Positions 38,775 through 48,647 of a DNA stretch of 64,000 bases are shown here, one piece after another. Both the position numbers and the translations under genes were made by a program. Where the stretch lies: the NCBI GenBank assembly GCA_013140605.1, contig JABFSL010000001.1:123707-187706 (forward strand), read 5' to 3'. The notes under the pieces were generated by a model, which made no database searches, was not told where the DNA came from, and worked only from the letters and a program-made list of their open reading frames with translations. Position 1 is the stretch's first letter; each line of letters starts with the position of its first letter. The DNA comes from Anaerolineales bacterium (GTDB lineage: Bacteria; Chloroflexota; Anaerolineae; Anaerolineales; Villigracilaceae).

Positions 38775-38780
38775 CCAGCC

Positions 38781-38815
38781 AAAAAACACAGAGACTTATA
38801 TGCTCTGTGTTTTTG
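38781..38815. terminator. Terminator
   Basis: aaaaaacacagag...ctctgtgttttt. Confidence 0.85.
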
Positions 38816-38840
38816 TTGTTATTTTAAAGATTACATTTCT

Positions 38841-39839
38841 ATGACGTATTCCCAGGCAATTCTTGGCGGTGATAGACTTGCATTAGCCCGCTTGCTCACG
38901 CAAGTGGAAAATGATGTACCGGAAAGCCGCACCGCATTGATCGAATTATTCCCACACACCGGCAAAGCGCATTTGATCGGTGTGACCGGCGCGCCGGGTA
39001 CCGGCAAATCATCGCTGGTGAATCAACTGGCATTGTATTATCGTAAAACCAAAGAGAAACGTGTTGCGATCATCGCAGTTGATCCTTCCAGTCCGTTCAC
39101 GGGCGGCGCGGTGCTGGGTGACCGTGTGCGCATGCGCGATCTTTCCGGTGATACCGGTGTGTTCATCCGCTCGATGGCAACACGCGGTTCGCTCGGCGGG
39201 CTGGCGCAGTCCACAGCAAACATGGCGCAAGTCTTCGATGCGGCCGGGTTTGACATCGTTATTATTGAAACAGTAGGCGCGGGCCAAAGCGAAGTGGATG
39301 TGGCGCGTCTCGCGCATACAACTCTTGTCGTTGAAGCGCCCGGACTTGGCGATGATATTCAAGCCATCAAAGCCGGCATTTTGGAAATTGCGGATATTCT
39401 GGTCATCAACAAATCAGACCGCCCCGGCGTGGAAAATACCGAGAAGGCATTGAAGTCCATGCTGGAGTTGGCGCATCCAACCGAACGAGTCTTTCAACAT
39501 CACGGTCAATCCATGCGGACGGCTGCTCCCAGGCAAGATTCATCTTCAGCGCCGATGTGGATTCCACCTATTCAAAGGACGGTCGCCACTGAAGGCAAAG
39601 GCATTGCTGAACTGGCGGAGTCCATTGCGCTGCATGTGGCATACTTAACTCAAAGCGGCGGATGGGGTCTTCGGGAACGCGCCAGGCTCGAGGTCGAGTT
39701 GGAAGCGTTGATCCGCGAAAAGCTGTTGAATCGTTTTCGGGAGGATGTCCCGCAAAAGAGGTATGACGAGATCCTTGAAAAAGTTATCCAAAGAAATATT
39801 TCACCGTGGGAAGCGGTGCGGATGTTGATCGATAAATAA
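38841..39839 (+). CDS. meaB: Methylmalonyl-CoA mutase-associated GTPase MeaB
   Basis: GVTGAPGTGKSSLVNQLA, DPSSPFTGGAVLGDRVRM, ETVGAGQSEVDVA, NKSDR. Confidence 0.95.
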   Translation: MTYSQAILGGDRLALARLLTQVENDVPESRTALIELFPHTGKAHLIGVTGAPGTGKSSLVNQLALYYRKTKEKRVAIIAVDPSSPFTGGAVLGDRVRMRDLSGDTGVFIRSMATRGSLGGLAQSTANMAQVFDAAGFDIVIIETVGAGQSEVDVARLAHTTLVVEAPGLGDDIQAIKAGILEIADILVINKSDRPGVENTEKALKSMLELAHPTERVFQHHGQSMRTAAPRQDSSSAPMWIPPIQRTVATEGKGIAELAESIALHVAYLTQSGGWGLRERARLEVELEALIREKLLNRFREDVPQKRYDEILEKVIQRNISPWEAVRMLIDK

Positions 39840-39881
39840 TATTTTGCTTTTGCATAAGCAGCATAAAAGAAGGAAAATTAA

Positions 39882-40871
39882 ATGCACCATGTTCATCACG
39901 ATTTGAAAGTATACGGAGGGATCAAACTTTTTGTAGGTACCGGCTCCCCGGAGCTTGGACAAAAAATTTCAGATTATCTCGGTCAACCTGTAAGCGAGCG
40001 TGAAGTGATCGAGTTCCCAAATGAAAATCTGTTTGTGAAATTGCAGGGAAGCGTACGCGGCCAGGATGTATACGTGATCCAAAGCACATCTTCTCCGGTG
40101 CATCGCAATTTGATGGAATTGCTGATCATGATCCAGACACTGCGTTTGGATTCTGCCGCCCGTATCACGGCAGTTGTGCCCTATCTATGCTATGGTCGTT
40201 CAGATAAAAAAGATCAGCCGCGCGTGCCCATCACCGCGCGTTTGATCGCGGATATGCTCGAAGTTGCCGGCGCGGACCGTTATATGACTCTCGATCCACA
40301 CGCGGGACAGGTACAGGGATTCTTCTCCATTCCCGGCGATGTGCTGACCGCATCCCATTTGCTGGTCGGGCATATCAACAAGAACCTTCGCGCAGAAATG
40401 CATGACCCCGTTGTGGTTTCCGTTGATCTTGGCTTTGCCAAAAAAGGCCGCAACTACGCCGCAGATATGGATATGCCGATTGCATTCATTGAAAAACGCC
40501 GCCACGGAAATGATGCGAACGCCGAAGCGCTGACCCTGATCGGTGATGTAAAAGACCGTGATGTGATCATTGTGGACGATGAAGTGGACACAGGCGGATC
40601 CATCGCCCAGGCTGTGAATGTTGTTAAACAAAATGGAGCGCGCAATATATATCTCGCATTTGTCCATGCCATACTTTCACATAATGGCGCAGAACGTCTG
40701 GCAGCTTTACCGATCAAACATATCATTACAACCGATTCCGCTCCGCTCTCGGCCGATAAAATGAAATTTCTGGAAGGCCGCCTGACCGTGCTTTCTGTCG
40801 CGCCGTTATTGGGCGAGGTGATCAAGCGCGCACATGAAGGCCGCTCGGTTGGAGAAATGTTCAATGAGTAG
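39882..40871 (+). CDS. prs: Ribose-phosphate pyrophosphokinase
   Basis: VPYLCYGRSDKKDQPRVPITARLIADML, DVIIVDDEVDTGGSIAQA. Confidence 0.94.
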   Translation: MHHVHHDLKVYGGIKLFVGTGSPELGQKISDYLGQPVSEREVIEFPNENLFVKLQGSVRGQDVYVIQSTSSPVHRNLMELLIMIQTLRLDSAARITAVVPYLCYGRSDKKDQPRVPITARLIADMLEVAGADRYMTLDPHAGQVQGFFSIPGDVLTASHLLVGHINKNLRAEMHDPVVVSVDLGFAKKGRNYAADMDMPIAFIEKRRHGNDANAEALTLIGDVKDRDVIIVDDEVDTGGSIAQAVNVVKQNGARNIYLAFVHAILSHNGAERLAALPIKHIITTDSAPLSADKMKFLEGRLTVLSVAPLLGEVIKRAHEGRSVGEMFNE

Positions 40872-42072
40872 AACGGAATGGCAGCGACTTATGGGGGCAC
40901 AAATTTTTCGCTATTTACTGATTTTTCTAATCACATTGGTTGTAGCTTTTTCCATCGCCATAGTCTTTTACATAAAGCAGGGACAGGATGCGCGAGTATT
41001 CTGCTCTGCAGCGTATACTTCTGCTATTGGTAAAAATCCATATAATGTGAAGGATTTGGGACTCGATTTTTCCTGGAACTATCAACCTTATCTGCTTACT
41101 CTTTTTCAGGCCATATGTCCACCTCCTATTGATTTTCAAAATTTATATCCACTCTACTATACTCTTCTTTTGATTGGTGGTACTGCGGTTTGGGAGTTGA
41201 AATCGGACTGGCATCTGGGTTTTTTATTAGCATTCGGTGGTTTTTGGGGATTTGGCTGGACAATAATTACCGGCAATATTACAGCAATTGAATTCTTTCT
41301 GATTTCAATCGTTATTGCTCTGCTAAATAAACAGCACTGGTGGAAAGCTGGGTTAGTGTTAGCCGTTGTTGCGAGTTTCAAATTATTGACAATCGCTTAT
41401 TTAGGTTTACTCTTGTTCATTCCCAACGCACGTCCCCGCCGATTTCGCGTTCTCATCCTTTCTTTGTTTGTATTTATTCTAACCTTTGGCATCTCGTTAT
41501 TTCTATATCCACATCTCATGAGACCCTTCTTCGAGCAGATTCTTGGGCTTATTCCAAACCAACATAATGTGTGGATTGAAGATGGAAGTAAAAATAATCT
41601 ACCACTTGCCTTCTTGCTGACTAGTGCGCTGGCGCTCATCGGCGTTGATTTTCCGTTCCTATTATCTTCCATTGCCGTCGTTTTAATACTGATTCTATTT
41701 TCTTTCTGGCCTTATAGAATATTTAACCTGATAAATTTTGCAAAAGATCACTTCACTGAGTTCTTTTGTATTGGGTTATTGGGTATTACGTTAGCCCTGC
41801 CGCGTCTGAAACCATATTCGTTCTTGGCGGTAATACCGCCTCTTTTCTATTTGATTCGCCTCCAAAGCAAAGAACGTCAAAATCTTGTACTAGCCATTTC
41901 TGTTGTTTTTCCTATTATCTGTTTTTTCGTTCGACTGTTCCTAACAGGCGATAATGCCTATCTTACGCTTCTATTTACCTATTCGCCAACAATTTCCCTG
42001 CTTGTAATTTTTATAATGATATTTCATTTTGTTGCCAATCCCCAGCAGATCACACATGCCCGAACTACCTGA
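40864..42072 (+). CDS. Multi-TM glycosyltransferase-87-like membrane protein
   Basis: About ten hydrophobic segments; YYTLLLIGGTAVWELKSDWHLGFLL. Confidence 0.65.
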   Translation: MSRTEWQRLMGAQIFRYLLIFLITLVVAFSIAIVFYIKQGQDARVFCSAAYTSAIGKNPYNVKDLGLDFSWNYQPYLLTLFQAICPPPIDFQNLYPLYYTLLLIGGTAVWELKSDWHLGFLLAFGGFWGFGWTIITGNITAIEFFLISIVIALLNKQHWWKAGLVLAVVASFKLLTIAYLGLLLFIPNARPRRFRVLILSLFVFILTFGISLFLYPHLMRPFFEQILGLIPNQHNVWIEDGSKNNLPLAFLLTSALALIGVDFPFLLSSIAVVLILILFSFWPYRIFNLINFAKDHFTEFFCIGLLGITLALPRLKPYSFLAVIPPLFYLIRLQSKERQNLVLAISVVFPIICFFVRLFLTGDNAYLTLLFTYSPTISLLVIFIMIFHFVANPQQITHARTT

Positions 42073-42859
42073 AGTTGAAACAATCGCACGTGCGTTGCAA
42101 CCAGACCTCATCGGAAAAACCATTCTTTCCGCCGAGGTCCGTTGGGCGCGTACGCTTGCCACGCCTTCATTGATCCAATTTAAAAAACAAATTGTCGGGC
42201 AAAAGATACTGGATGTCTCGCGCCGCGCAAAATATCTCATACTCAATCTGGAAGATTACAATCTCCTGATACATTTGCGCATGAGCGGGGATTTAATGAT
42301 AAGAGAAGGTAAAATTATTCCAGAAAAGCACGACCGCCTTTTGCTGAATCTTTCAGATCATCATTATCTGGCATTCAATGACACCCGCAAATTCGGCCGT
42401 GTCTGGCTGACGAGCCAACCAGAAGAAATCCTTGGTAAACTAGGCCCGGAACCATTTGGAAAAGTCTTTACAGCTCAGTGGCTCTTCGAAAATTTACACG
42501 CGCGCAAACGTTCCTTAAAACCGTTGCTGCTTGACCAAACCTTTATTGCCGGTCTTGGGAACATTTATACGGATGAGTGTTTACACATCGCCAATCTGCA
42601 TCCATTGGCATCATCGAACAACGTCACAAAAGAACAGGCCGCAGCATTGCACAAGGCAATCCGCGCCGTTTTAAAAGAAGGCATCCGCCGCAACGGCGCC
42701 AGCATAGACTGGGTGTATCGCGGCGGCGAGTTTCAAAATTATTTTCGCGTGTATGGCCGTGACGGACAACCCTGTTCTGTTTGCGGCACGACGATACAAA
42801 AGCTGACAGTTGGTCAACGCGGCACACACATTTGCCCAACCTGCCAGCCTATGAGGTAG
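42056..42859 (+). CDS. mutM: Formamidopyrimidine-DNA glycosylase
   Basis: MPELPEVETIARAL; C-terminal zinc finger CSVCGTTIQKLTVGQRGTHICPTCQ. Confidence 0.95.
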   Translation: MPELPEVETIARALQPDLIGKTILSAEVRWARTLATPSLIQFKKQIVGQKILDVSRRAKYLILNLEDYNLLIHLRMSGDLMIREGKIIPEKHDRLLLNLSDHHYLAFNDTRKFGRVWLTSQPEEILGKLGPEPFGKVFTAQWLFENLHARKRSLKPLLLDQTFIAGLGNIYTDECLHIANLHPLASSNNVTKEQAAALHKAIRAVLKEGIRRNGASIDWVYRGGEFQNYFRVYGRDGQPCSVCGTTIQKLTVGQRGTHICPTCQPMR

Positions 42860-42863
42860 CGTT

Positions 42864-43583
42864 ATGACCATAAATTTCACTCCAACCCCTGTTCTTTATA
42901 TATTCATCGGCTTGATCGTTGGAATATTGATCGGCTGGGCCATTGGCTTTTTCGATTCCAATGGCCGCGCGGATAAAAAAATAAAGATCGCTGAAGCAAA
43001 TGCAGAAACAAAGATCAGGGAGGCCGAGAAAAAGATCGCGCAAGCTGACGAACAAATTTCACTGGAATCCCGCCTATCTCCCAGCGTGAAAGATGACCCC
43101 GGTCTTTTGCGCCTCAAAAAAAATAACGGCCGCATCACAGTTGAAATGGACGGCGCACAGCTTCCTGAGGTGTTATCTGCGGACAGGAAAAAGCGTTTGA
43201 TCGAACTGATCTCAAACTTTCGTCCCTGGCTTGAAAGTGGCGGACAAAGTCAACAGGCCGCTGCCACGCCCGCCGCACCGATCAACGCTTTGCGTCCGTC
43301 CACACCCGCTTCTGTACAACCACAAGCCCAAAAGCCCGAAGAAAAAAATATTGCAACACTAAGCATCGTCAATCAAATTGACACTGTCCTGCAGACACGA
43401 TTAATGAAGACTCAATTTGCAAAGAGCGGCATCCGCTTGCAGGAATCGGCGCTGGGCGGCGTGGAAGTTTATGTGGGCCTGCAAAAATTCTCCACTGTGG
43501 ATGATGTTCCTGACGAGGCCATAAAATCCGAGATCCGCGCTGCGATTTCAGAGTGGGAAGAAAAATTCACGCCGGGTCTGTAA
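42864..43583 (+). CDS. Hypothetical N-terminally anchored coiled-coil protein
   Basis: TM segment then KKIKIAEANAETKIREAEKKIAQADEQI. Confidence 0.7.
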   Translation: MTINFTPTPVLYIFIGLIVGILIGWAIGFFDSNGRADKKIKIAEANAETKIREAEKKIAQADEQISLESRLSPSVKDDPGLLRLKKNNGRITVEMDGAQLPEVLSADRKKRLIELISNFRPWLESGGQSQQAAATPAAPINALRPSTPASVQPQAQKPEEKNIATLSIVNQIDTVLQTRLMKTQFAKSGIRLQESALGGVEVYVGLQKFSTVDDVPDEAIKSEIRAAISEWEEKFTPGL

Positions 43584-43589
43584 ACAAAA

Positions 43590-44114
43590 CTACGCGATCA
43601 CCGCGCCTTCAAATTTGAGCAGCCACTCCTTGGTGGGCAGACCGTCTCCGCCGCCATAGCCGTGTAGTTTTCCATCCTTGCCGATTACGCGGTGACATGG
43701 AATCACGACCGGCATGGGATTGGTTGCATTGGCGCGGCCAACTGCGCGATAGGCGTGCGGTCGGTCAATTTGCGCGGCGACTTCAGCGTAGGTACGTATT
43801 TCCCCAAACGGAATTGCATAAACAACTTTCAAGGTTTCCTGTTGAAATGGCCGCAAAGTTGACCAATCAATAGGGAAGGTGAATTCATGGCGCTTTCCTT
43901 TTAGATATTCACCCAATTCTTTTGCATAGGGTTTTATTTTTGCCTGATTTGGCTCAACAGCACATTTGAAACGGCGTAAGTACGAATCCAGCCGGGGTTG
44001 AGAATCTGCCCATTCAACGGCGAGCAGGCCCAAGTCGGAGACAGCGAGGCGGAAATCCCCAAGGGCAGTGTGATTCAGTTCACCAAAATAAATTTTCAGG
44101 GTAGAGAAAGCCAT
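43590..44114 (-). CDS. ogt: Methylated-DNA-[protein]-cysteine S-methyltransferase
   Basis: AVGRANATNPMPVVIPCHRVIGKDGKLHGYGGG. Confidence 0.95.
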   Translation of the reverse strand: MAFSTLKIYFGELNHTALGDFRLAVSDLGLLAVEWADSQPRLDSYLRRFKCAVEPNQAKIKPYAKELGEYLKGKRHEFTFPIDWSTLRPFQQETLKVVYAIPFGEIRTYAEVAAQIDRPHAYRAVGRANATNPMPVVIPCHRVIGKDGKLHGYGGGDGLPTKEWLLKFEGAVIA

Positions 44115-44365
44115 TTCGTGATCCTCCGCAAGAGAAAAATTATAAAAAAAATTTGCATTCCTGTTAATTGTCTAACAATCGTAGGGCAATCGTAGGTATT
44201 GCGTCAAGTACTATTTGGACAACCATGATAAATTTACTTTTGTAAGGTGATTTCTCTTCTCCTCCTTTCAAAGAGAACCGCGGTCGGCGTCCGCGGTTCT
44301 CGTCGTTTAAGTCGGGGACGTTGATTGGCAGTATAATCGCGACATCAAACTCTTGCGAGGGTAAC

Positions 44366-45343
44366 ATGACTGTACAAATTACAATTATTGGTCTTGGTCA
44401 AGTGGGAGCTTCAATTGGATTGGCGCTCGCGGCGCATAAAGACAGCGTTGTGTGCGTGGGACACGACAAGGATTTTTCGATCGAGCGCGCCGCGCAGCAA
44501 AAAGGTGCCGTGGATAAAACTGAACACAACCTGCCCAAAGCTGTGCAGGATGCGCGGTTGGTACTGCTGGCTTTACCGGTGCATCAAGTGCGTGAGACTT
44601 TGCAGTTCATTGCCCCCGATCTCATGCCAGGCACGGTGATCGTGGATACCTCTCCAATCAAATCTGGAGTGGCAAATTGGGCGCGGGAAATTCTTCCTGA
44701 AGGTTGTTACTACGTGGGAATTGTCCCGACTATTGCCGCTGAATTTTTACAGGAAGCAGGCACGGGGCTGGACTCAGCCAAAGCTGATCTTTTCAAAAAT
44801 AGCATTTTCCTCGTTGACGCACCCGCCGGCACACCGGGCGATGCGATACAGTTGGTTGCAAACCTCGTGAGTTTTCTCGGTGCAACCATCATGATCGCCG
44901 ATATTGTCGAGTCAGATGGATTGATGTCTTCCGCATATCTCCTGCCGCAATTGGTCTCCGCCGCCTTGTTGAATGCGACCACAAGTCAGCCCGGCTGGAA
45001 GGAAGCCCGCAAAGTTGCCGAGCGCGCCTACCATAACACCACATCCATTCAGGATGATTTTGCGACGTTGCACATGCTGTCGTTGCATAATCGCGAAAAT
45101 GCCACGCGGGTTCTGAACACGATGATCAGTTCACTCGTTGATTTGCGCGACGCGGTCGAAGAGGGAAATGAACAGGCTTTAAAAGATTATTTAAAAGCTG
45201 CTCATCGTGAGCGTGAAGAATGGTTGAATGACCGTTTTTCCGCCACCTGGGCGGACAAGAAAGCTCCGCCGCTGGAAAAAATTCCGCTCAAAGAGAGATT
45301 GTTAGGGACGATGTTTGGCAAGTCACCAAAAGACAAGAAATGA
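44366..45343 (+). CDS. Prephenate dehydrogenase family protein
   Basis: TIIGLGQVGASIGLALAAHK, VDTSPIKSGV. Confidence 0.85.
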   Translation: MTVQITIIGLGQVGASIGLALAAHKDSVVCVGHDKDFSIERAAQQKGAVDKTEHNLPKAVQDARLVLLALPVHQVRETLQFIAPDLMPGTVIVDTSPIKSGVANWAREILPEGCYYVGIVPTIAAEFLQEAGTGLDSAKADLFKNSIFLVDAPAGTPGDAIQLVANLVSFLGATIMIADIVESDGLMSSAYLLPQLVSAALLNATTSQPGWKEARKVAERAYHNTTSIQDDFATLHMLSLHNRENATRVLNTMISSLVDLRDAVEEGNEQALKDYLKAAHREREEWLNDRFSATWADKKAPPLEKIPLKERLLGTMFGKSPKDKK

Positions 45344-45594
45344 CCTGTTATTGTTACATCGTTGAATGTTCAGACGGAACGTACTACACCGGCTGGACAA
45401 CCGACCCGCACAGACGACTCTCCCAGCACAATAAAGGGACTGGCGCAAAATACACCAGCACGCGCCGTCCTGTGAAATTGGTTTATCTGGAGCCCCAGTC
45501 AAACCGCACCGATGCAATGAAGCGCGAACTTGCGATCAAAAAAATGAAGCGGGTTCAAAAAAGTAAATTGGTTGAAAAGTATGAAGCCAAGTAA
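45340..45594 (+). CDS. GIY-YIG nuclease-superfamily protein
   Basis: CYCYIVECSDGTYYTGWTTDPHRRLSQHNKGTGAKYTSTRRPVKLVY. Confidence 0.93.
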   Translation: MTCYCYIVECSDGTYYTGWTTDPHRRLSQHNKGTGAKYTSTRRPVKLVYLEPQSNRTDAMKRELAIKKMKRVQKSKLVEKYEAK

Positions 45595-45604
45595 ACAGGT
45601 ACAC

Positions 45605-45640
45605 AAGGCCCCGAGATATTTTCTCAGGGCCTTATTTTTT
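45605..45640. terminator. Terminator
   Basis: aaggccccgagatattttctcagggccttatttttt. Confidence 0.85.
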
Positions 45641-45669
45641 ACCTATTTACTTGTTTCCGTGTTTACCTG

Positions 45670-46221
45670 CTATTCCGTAAACAACGGCAAATGTCCCAAC
45701 GATATGATGTGCATCCATTGAGCGCGGTCGCCTTCAGTGAGGATGGCGGCTTCTGCAACCACATTTGCATTCGCCTTATCCAGGATCATTCGCATGCCTT
45801 GCAAGGTGGATCCCGTGCTGATCACATCATCCAAAATCACAACTTTTTTACCCGCTATAAGATTTAAGTCTTTCTCATCCAATATCAACACCTGCGGCTG
45901 ACCTGTTGTAATGGATAATGTTTCCGCCTTGAGCGCGTCGCCCATATATGGTTTGTATGATTTACGCAGAACTATATACGGTTTTTTTGTCTCGACCGAA
46001 AGCGCATACGCCAGCGGAATGGATTTCGCTTCCGCGGTTACAAGGATGTCATATTCAACTTCTTCAAGCTTTTTCGCCAGTCCATGCGCGCAGGCCTGCA
46101 CCAACTCGGTATCGCCAAGAATGTTCAAGATCGCAATCCGCAAACCGGGTTTGATCTCGAACAAACGCAGTTCCCGTTTTACACCAGCGATCTCAATCGA
46201 GTAAGTTTCATGTTCGGACAT
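45670..46221 (-). CDS. Purine phosphoribosyltransferase (adenine PRTase-like)
   Basis: KVVILDDVISTGSTLQGMR PRPP-binding motif. Confidence 0.88.
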   Translation of the reverse strand: MSEHETYSIEIAGVKRELRLFEIKPGLRIAILNILGDTELVQACAHGLAKKLEEVEYDILVTAEAKSIPLAYALSVETKKPYIVLRKSYKPYMGDALKAETLSITTGQPQVLILDEKDLNLIAGKKVVILDDVISTGSTLQGMRMILDKANANVVAEAAILTEGDRAQWMHIISLGHLPLFTE

Positions 46222-46332
46222 GTTTGTCCTCCGTAAGGAAAAATATTTTTTGCGCGTGTAGTTTATCATAAGTGAAGGCGGCGATCACTTTTCGGACAGC
46301 TGTCCATAGAAAATTTGTGCTATACTCTGCCC

Positions 46333-46566
46333 ATGCCAATTATCCGCGCTTCTGAAATTGGAAGTTATCTGTATTGCCGCCGCGCCTGGCGCTATCACAA
46401 AGCTGGAGTCAAATCGGAAAATCAGGCTGAAATGGCCGCAGGGACCGAATTACATCGCCAGCACGGACGGAAGACCCTCTCCGCGCTTCTCCTTCGGACC
46501 ATTGGCATGGTACTGCTTCTTGCGGCAATTCTTCTGCTGGTGGCATTTTGTACCGCGCAATTATAG
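46333..46566 (+). CDS. Cas4-like N-terminal fragment with C-terminal TM helix
   Basis: MPIIRASEIGSYLYCRRAWRYHKAGVKSENQAEMAAGTELHRQHGRKTLSALLLRTIGMVLLLAAILLLVAFCTAQL; -10-like TATACT 6 nt before ATG. Confidence 0.75.
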   Translation: MPIIRASEIGSYLYCRRAWRYHKAGVKSENQAEMAAGTELHRQHGRKTLSALLLRTIGMVLLLAAILLLVAFCTAQL

Positions 46567-46573
46567 GAAATCA

Positions 46574-47206
46574 ATGTCAAATTTATTAAGTCGTCTCGGC
46601 TATCTGCAAACCCGTCGTGATCGAACGCCCAATCTCGATCTGGCGCGTGACCTTGTCGCGCGAAATGACATCACCGGCATTCGCGAGATCGCCGAAAACA
46701 TGTGGAACGATAACAAACATATTCACAGCGACTGCATGAACGTAATGTATGAAATTGCCATCATCGACCCAAATCTTGTTATGCCGTATGCGGCAGATTT
46801 TATAAAATTTCTAAAGGGCAAACATCAAAACATGGTGCGGGGCGCGATCACAGCACTCGCGGAAATCGCCAAGGTCAGGCCTGATTTCACATTCAAGCAT
46901 TTGGATGATATCAAAAAGATCAAAGAGACAAGCTCCGAGATCACCCTTGATAAATCCATTTCGGCGCTGGCGAACACATCCGCTGAAAATGAAGAGTACG
47001 GGAAAGTCATCTTTCCTTATTTGCTGAATCATTTGTCAACCTGCCGCTTCAAGGAAATGCCCGAACACGCCGAGAGGATATTACCCGCCGTGAACGAAGA
47101 CAATAAATATGAATTCATCAAAACTTTGGAAAAAAGAATTGAAGAACTTTCAGGCTCAGATTTCACAAGACTAAAGAAAATACTAAGAATAGCGGAAAAA
47201 CTTTAA
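46574..47206 (+). CDS. HEAT-repeat-like all-helical protein
   Basis: MSNLLSRLGYLQTRRDRTPNLDLARDLVARNDITGIREIAENMW...MVRGAITALAEIAKVRPDF; SD aggaaa. Confidence 0.75.
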   Translation: MSNLLSRLGYLQTRRDRTPNLDLARDLVARNDITGIREIAENMWNDNKHIHSDCMNVMYEIAIIDPNLVMPYAADFIKFLKGKHQNMVRGAITALAEIAKVRPDFTFKHLDDIKKIKETSSEITLDKSISALANTSAENEEYGKVIFPYLLNHLSTCRFKEMPEHAERILPAVNEDNKYEFIKTLEKRIEELSGSDFTRLKKILRIAEKL

Positions 47207-47218
47207 ACATAAACTCAG

Positions 47219-47740
47219 GTGTCTGAAGTGCTATACCTTGCCCTTGCTTTATTAATCTTTGCCCTTTTCTTCTTTCGCAAATCCTCGACCCAGCGAAAGG
47301 AAGCTGGTTTGCCCGGCGGACGGATCATCTATACCGACACGCATGGATGGGGAAAAGTGGAAAAACCGCTTTATTACTCCGCGTTGGAATTGACAGGCAA
47401 GCCTGATTATCTCGTGCAGAAAAACGGAACCATTATCCCAGTGGAGGTTAAGTCGGGTCGCGCGCCGGAAGCTCCGTACGACTCACATATTTATCAACTC
47501 GCATCCTATTGCCTGCTGGTGGAAAAAACTTATGGCACACGCCCGCCATATGGAATTATCCATTATGAAAACCGTGACTTTGCAATAGATTACACCCACG
47601 AATTGGAAACAGCCTTGATCGACCTGCTTGTGGAAATGAAACGCGATGAACATAAGAAGGATGTTCCGCGTTCGCATGAACAAGCCGCGCGCTGTGCCCG
47701 CTGTGGATATAAAAATGTTTGCGATCAGCGTCTGGCTTAA
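47219..47740 (+). CDS. Cas4/RecB-family nuclease core with N-terminal TM helix
   Basis: LALALLIFALFFF TM; GKPDYLV, IPVEVKSG, IYQLASYCLLVEKTYG, ARCARCGYKNVCDQ; GTG start. Confidence 0.85.
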   Translation: MSEVLYLALALLIFALFFFRKSSTQRKEAGLPGGRIIYTDTHGWGKVEKPLYYSALELTGKPDYLVQKNGTIIPVEVKSGRAPEAPYDSHIYQLASYCLLVEKTYGTRPPYGIIHYENRDFAIDYTHELETALIDLLVEMKRDEHKKDVPRSHEQAARCARCGYKNVCDQRLA

Positions 47741-47783
47741 AAGCAATTCAACGTTGTGACATTACAAAAGGTATAATTTCGTC

Positions 47784-48647
47784 ATGTCTGCCTCCTTCAT
47801 TCCCAAACGCCCTATTGTCACGGCCTATCCTAAAATGCCGGAGGCCTTTGCGGAAGCGGAAGCCATGTCTGCCTTTCTCAAGGAAAAAGGCCTGGAAGCA
47901 GATCATGGTTCTTTATATGATGAAGAACTGCGCAAGCGTGTGAAAAAAGGCGAGTACGACATGCTCATTGCTGTCGGCGGTGATGGAAGCGTATTACGCG
48001 CCGGTCACTTATGCGCCCCCAGCAGGGTGCCGATCCTCGGTGTGAATCTTGGCCGTCTGGGTTTCATGATCCAGGTCGACCGCAAGGAATGGCGCGGATA
48101 CTTTGAAAAACTATTCAACGGTGAAGCATGGATCGAGAACCGCATGATGCTGCGCGCAGAGCACATCCGTGCGGGCGAAAGCCTCGGCAGTTCGAACGCA
48201 TTGAACGAAGTTGTCGTTGCCCGTGGACAGAACCTGCGCCCCGTTCGCTTGACCGCTTCAGTGGATGGACGGCGCCTCACCAGTTACGTTGCGGATGGAT
48301 TGATCGCGGCCACAGCCACAGGCTCCACGGCATATGCGCTCGCCGCAGGCGGACCCATCCTGCCGCCGGAGTTACGAAATATTTTGATCGTCCCCATTGC
48401 ACCGCATCTCTCAGTGGACCGTGCGGTGGTTTTATCAGAAGGCTCTTCGGTCAGCATTGTTGTTAATAGTGAAAACTCCGTTCTCAGTGTGGATGGTCAA
48501 TTGCCGACACCGTTGATGGAAGATGATCAGGTAAAAGTAACCGCCGCAGATGTGACCGCGCAATTTGTCCGTTTTGGAGACCCGGGCTACTTCTACCGCA
48601 ACCTCACAGCACACATGAATGAAAATTCCTTAGGATTTCCACGATGA
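47784..48647 (+). CDS. nadK: NAD kinase
   Basis: AVGGDGSVLRAGHL, GVNLGRLGFM, ATATGSTAYALAAGGPIL. Confidence 0.93.
   Translation: MSASFIPKRPIVTAYPKMPEAFAEAEAMSAFLKEKGLEADHGSLYDEELRKRVKKGEYDMLIAVGGDGSVLRAGHLCAPSRVPILGVNLGRLGFMIQVDRKEWRGYFEKLFNGEAWIENRMMLRAEHIRAGESLGSSNALNEVVVARGQNLRPVRLTASVDGRRLTSYVADGLIAATATGSTAYALAAGGPILPPELRNILIVPIAPHLSVDRAVVLSEGSSVSIVVNSENSVLSVDGQLPTPLMEDDQVKVTAADVTAQFVRFGDPGYFYRNLTAHMNENSLGFPR

Noticed and set aside
46333-47740. Type I CRISPR-Cas locus
   Set aside because: Only Cas4-like halves are present; no cas1, cas2, effector genes or direct-repeat/spacer array seen in the window
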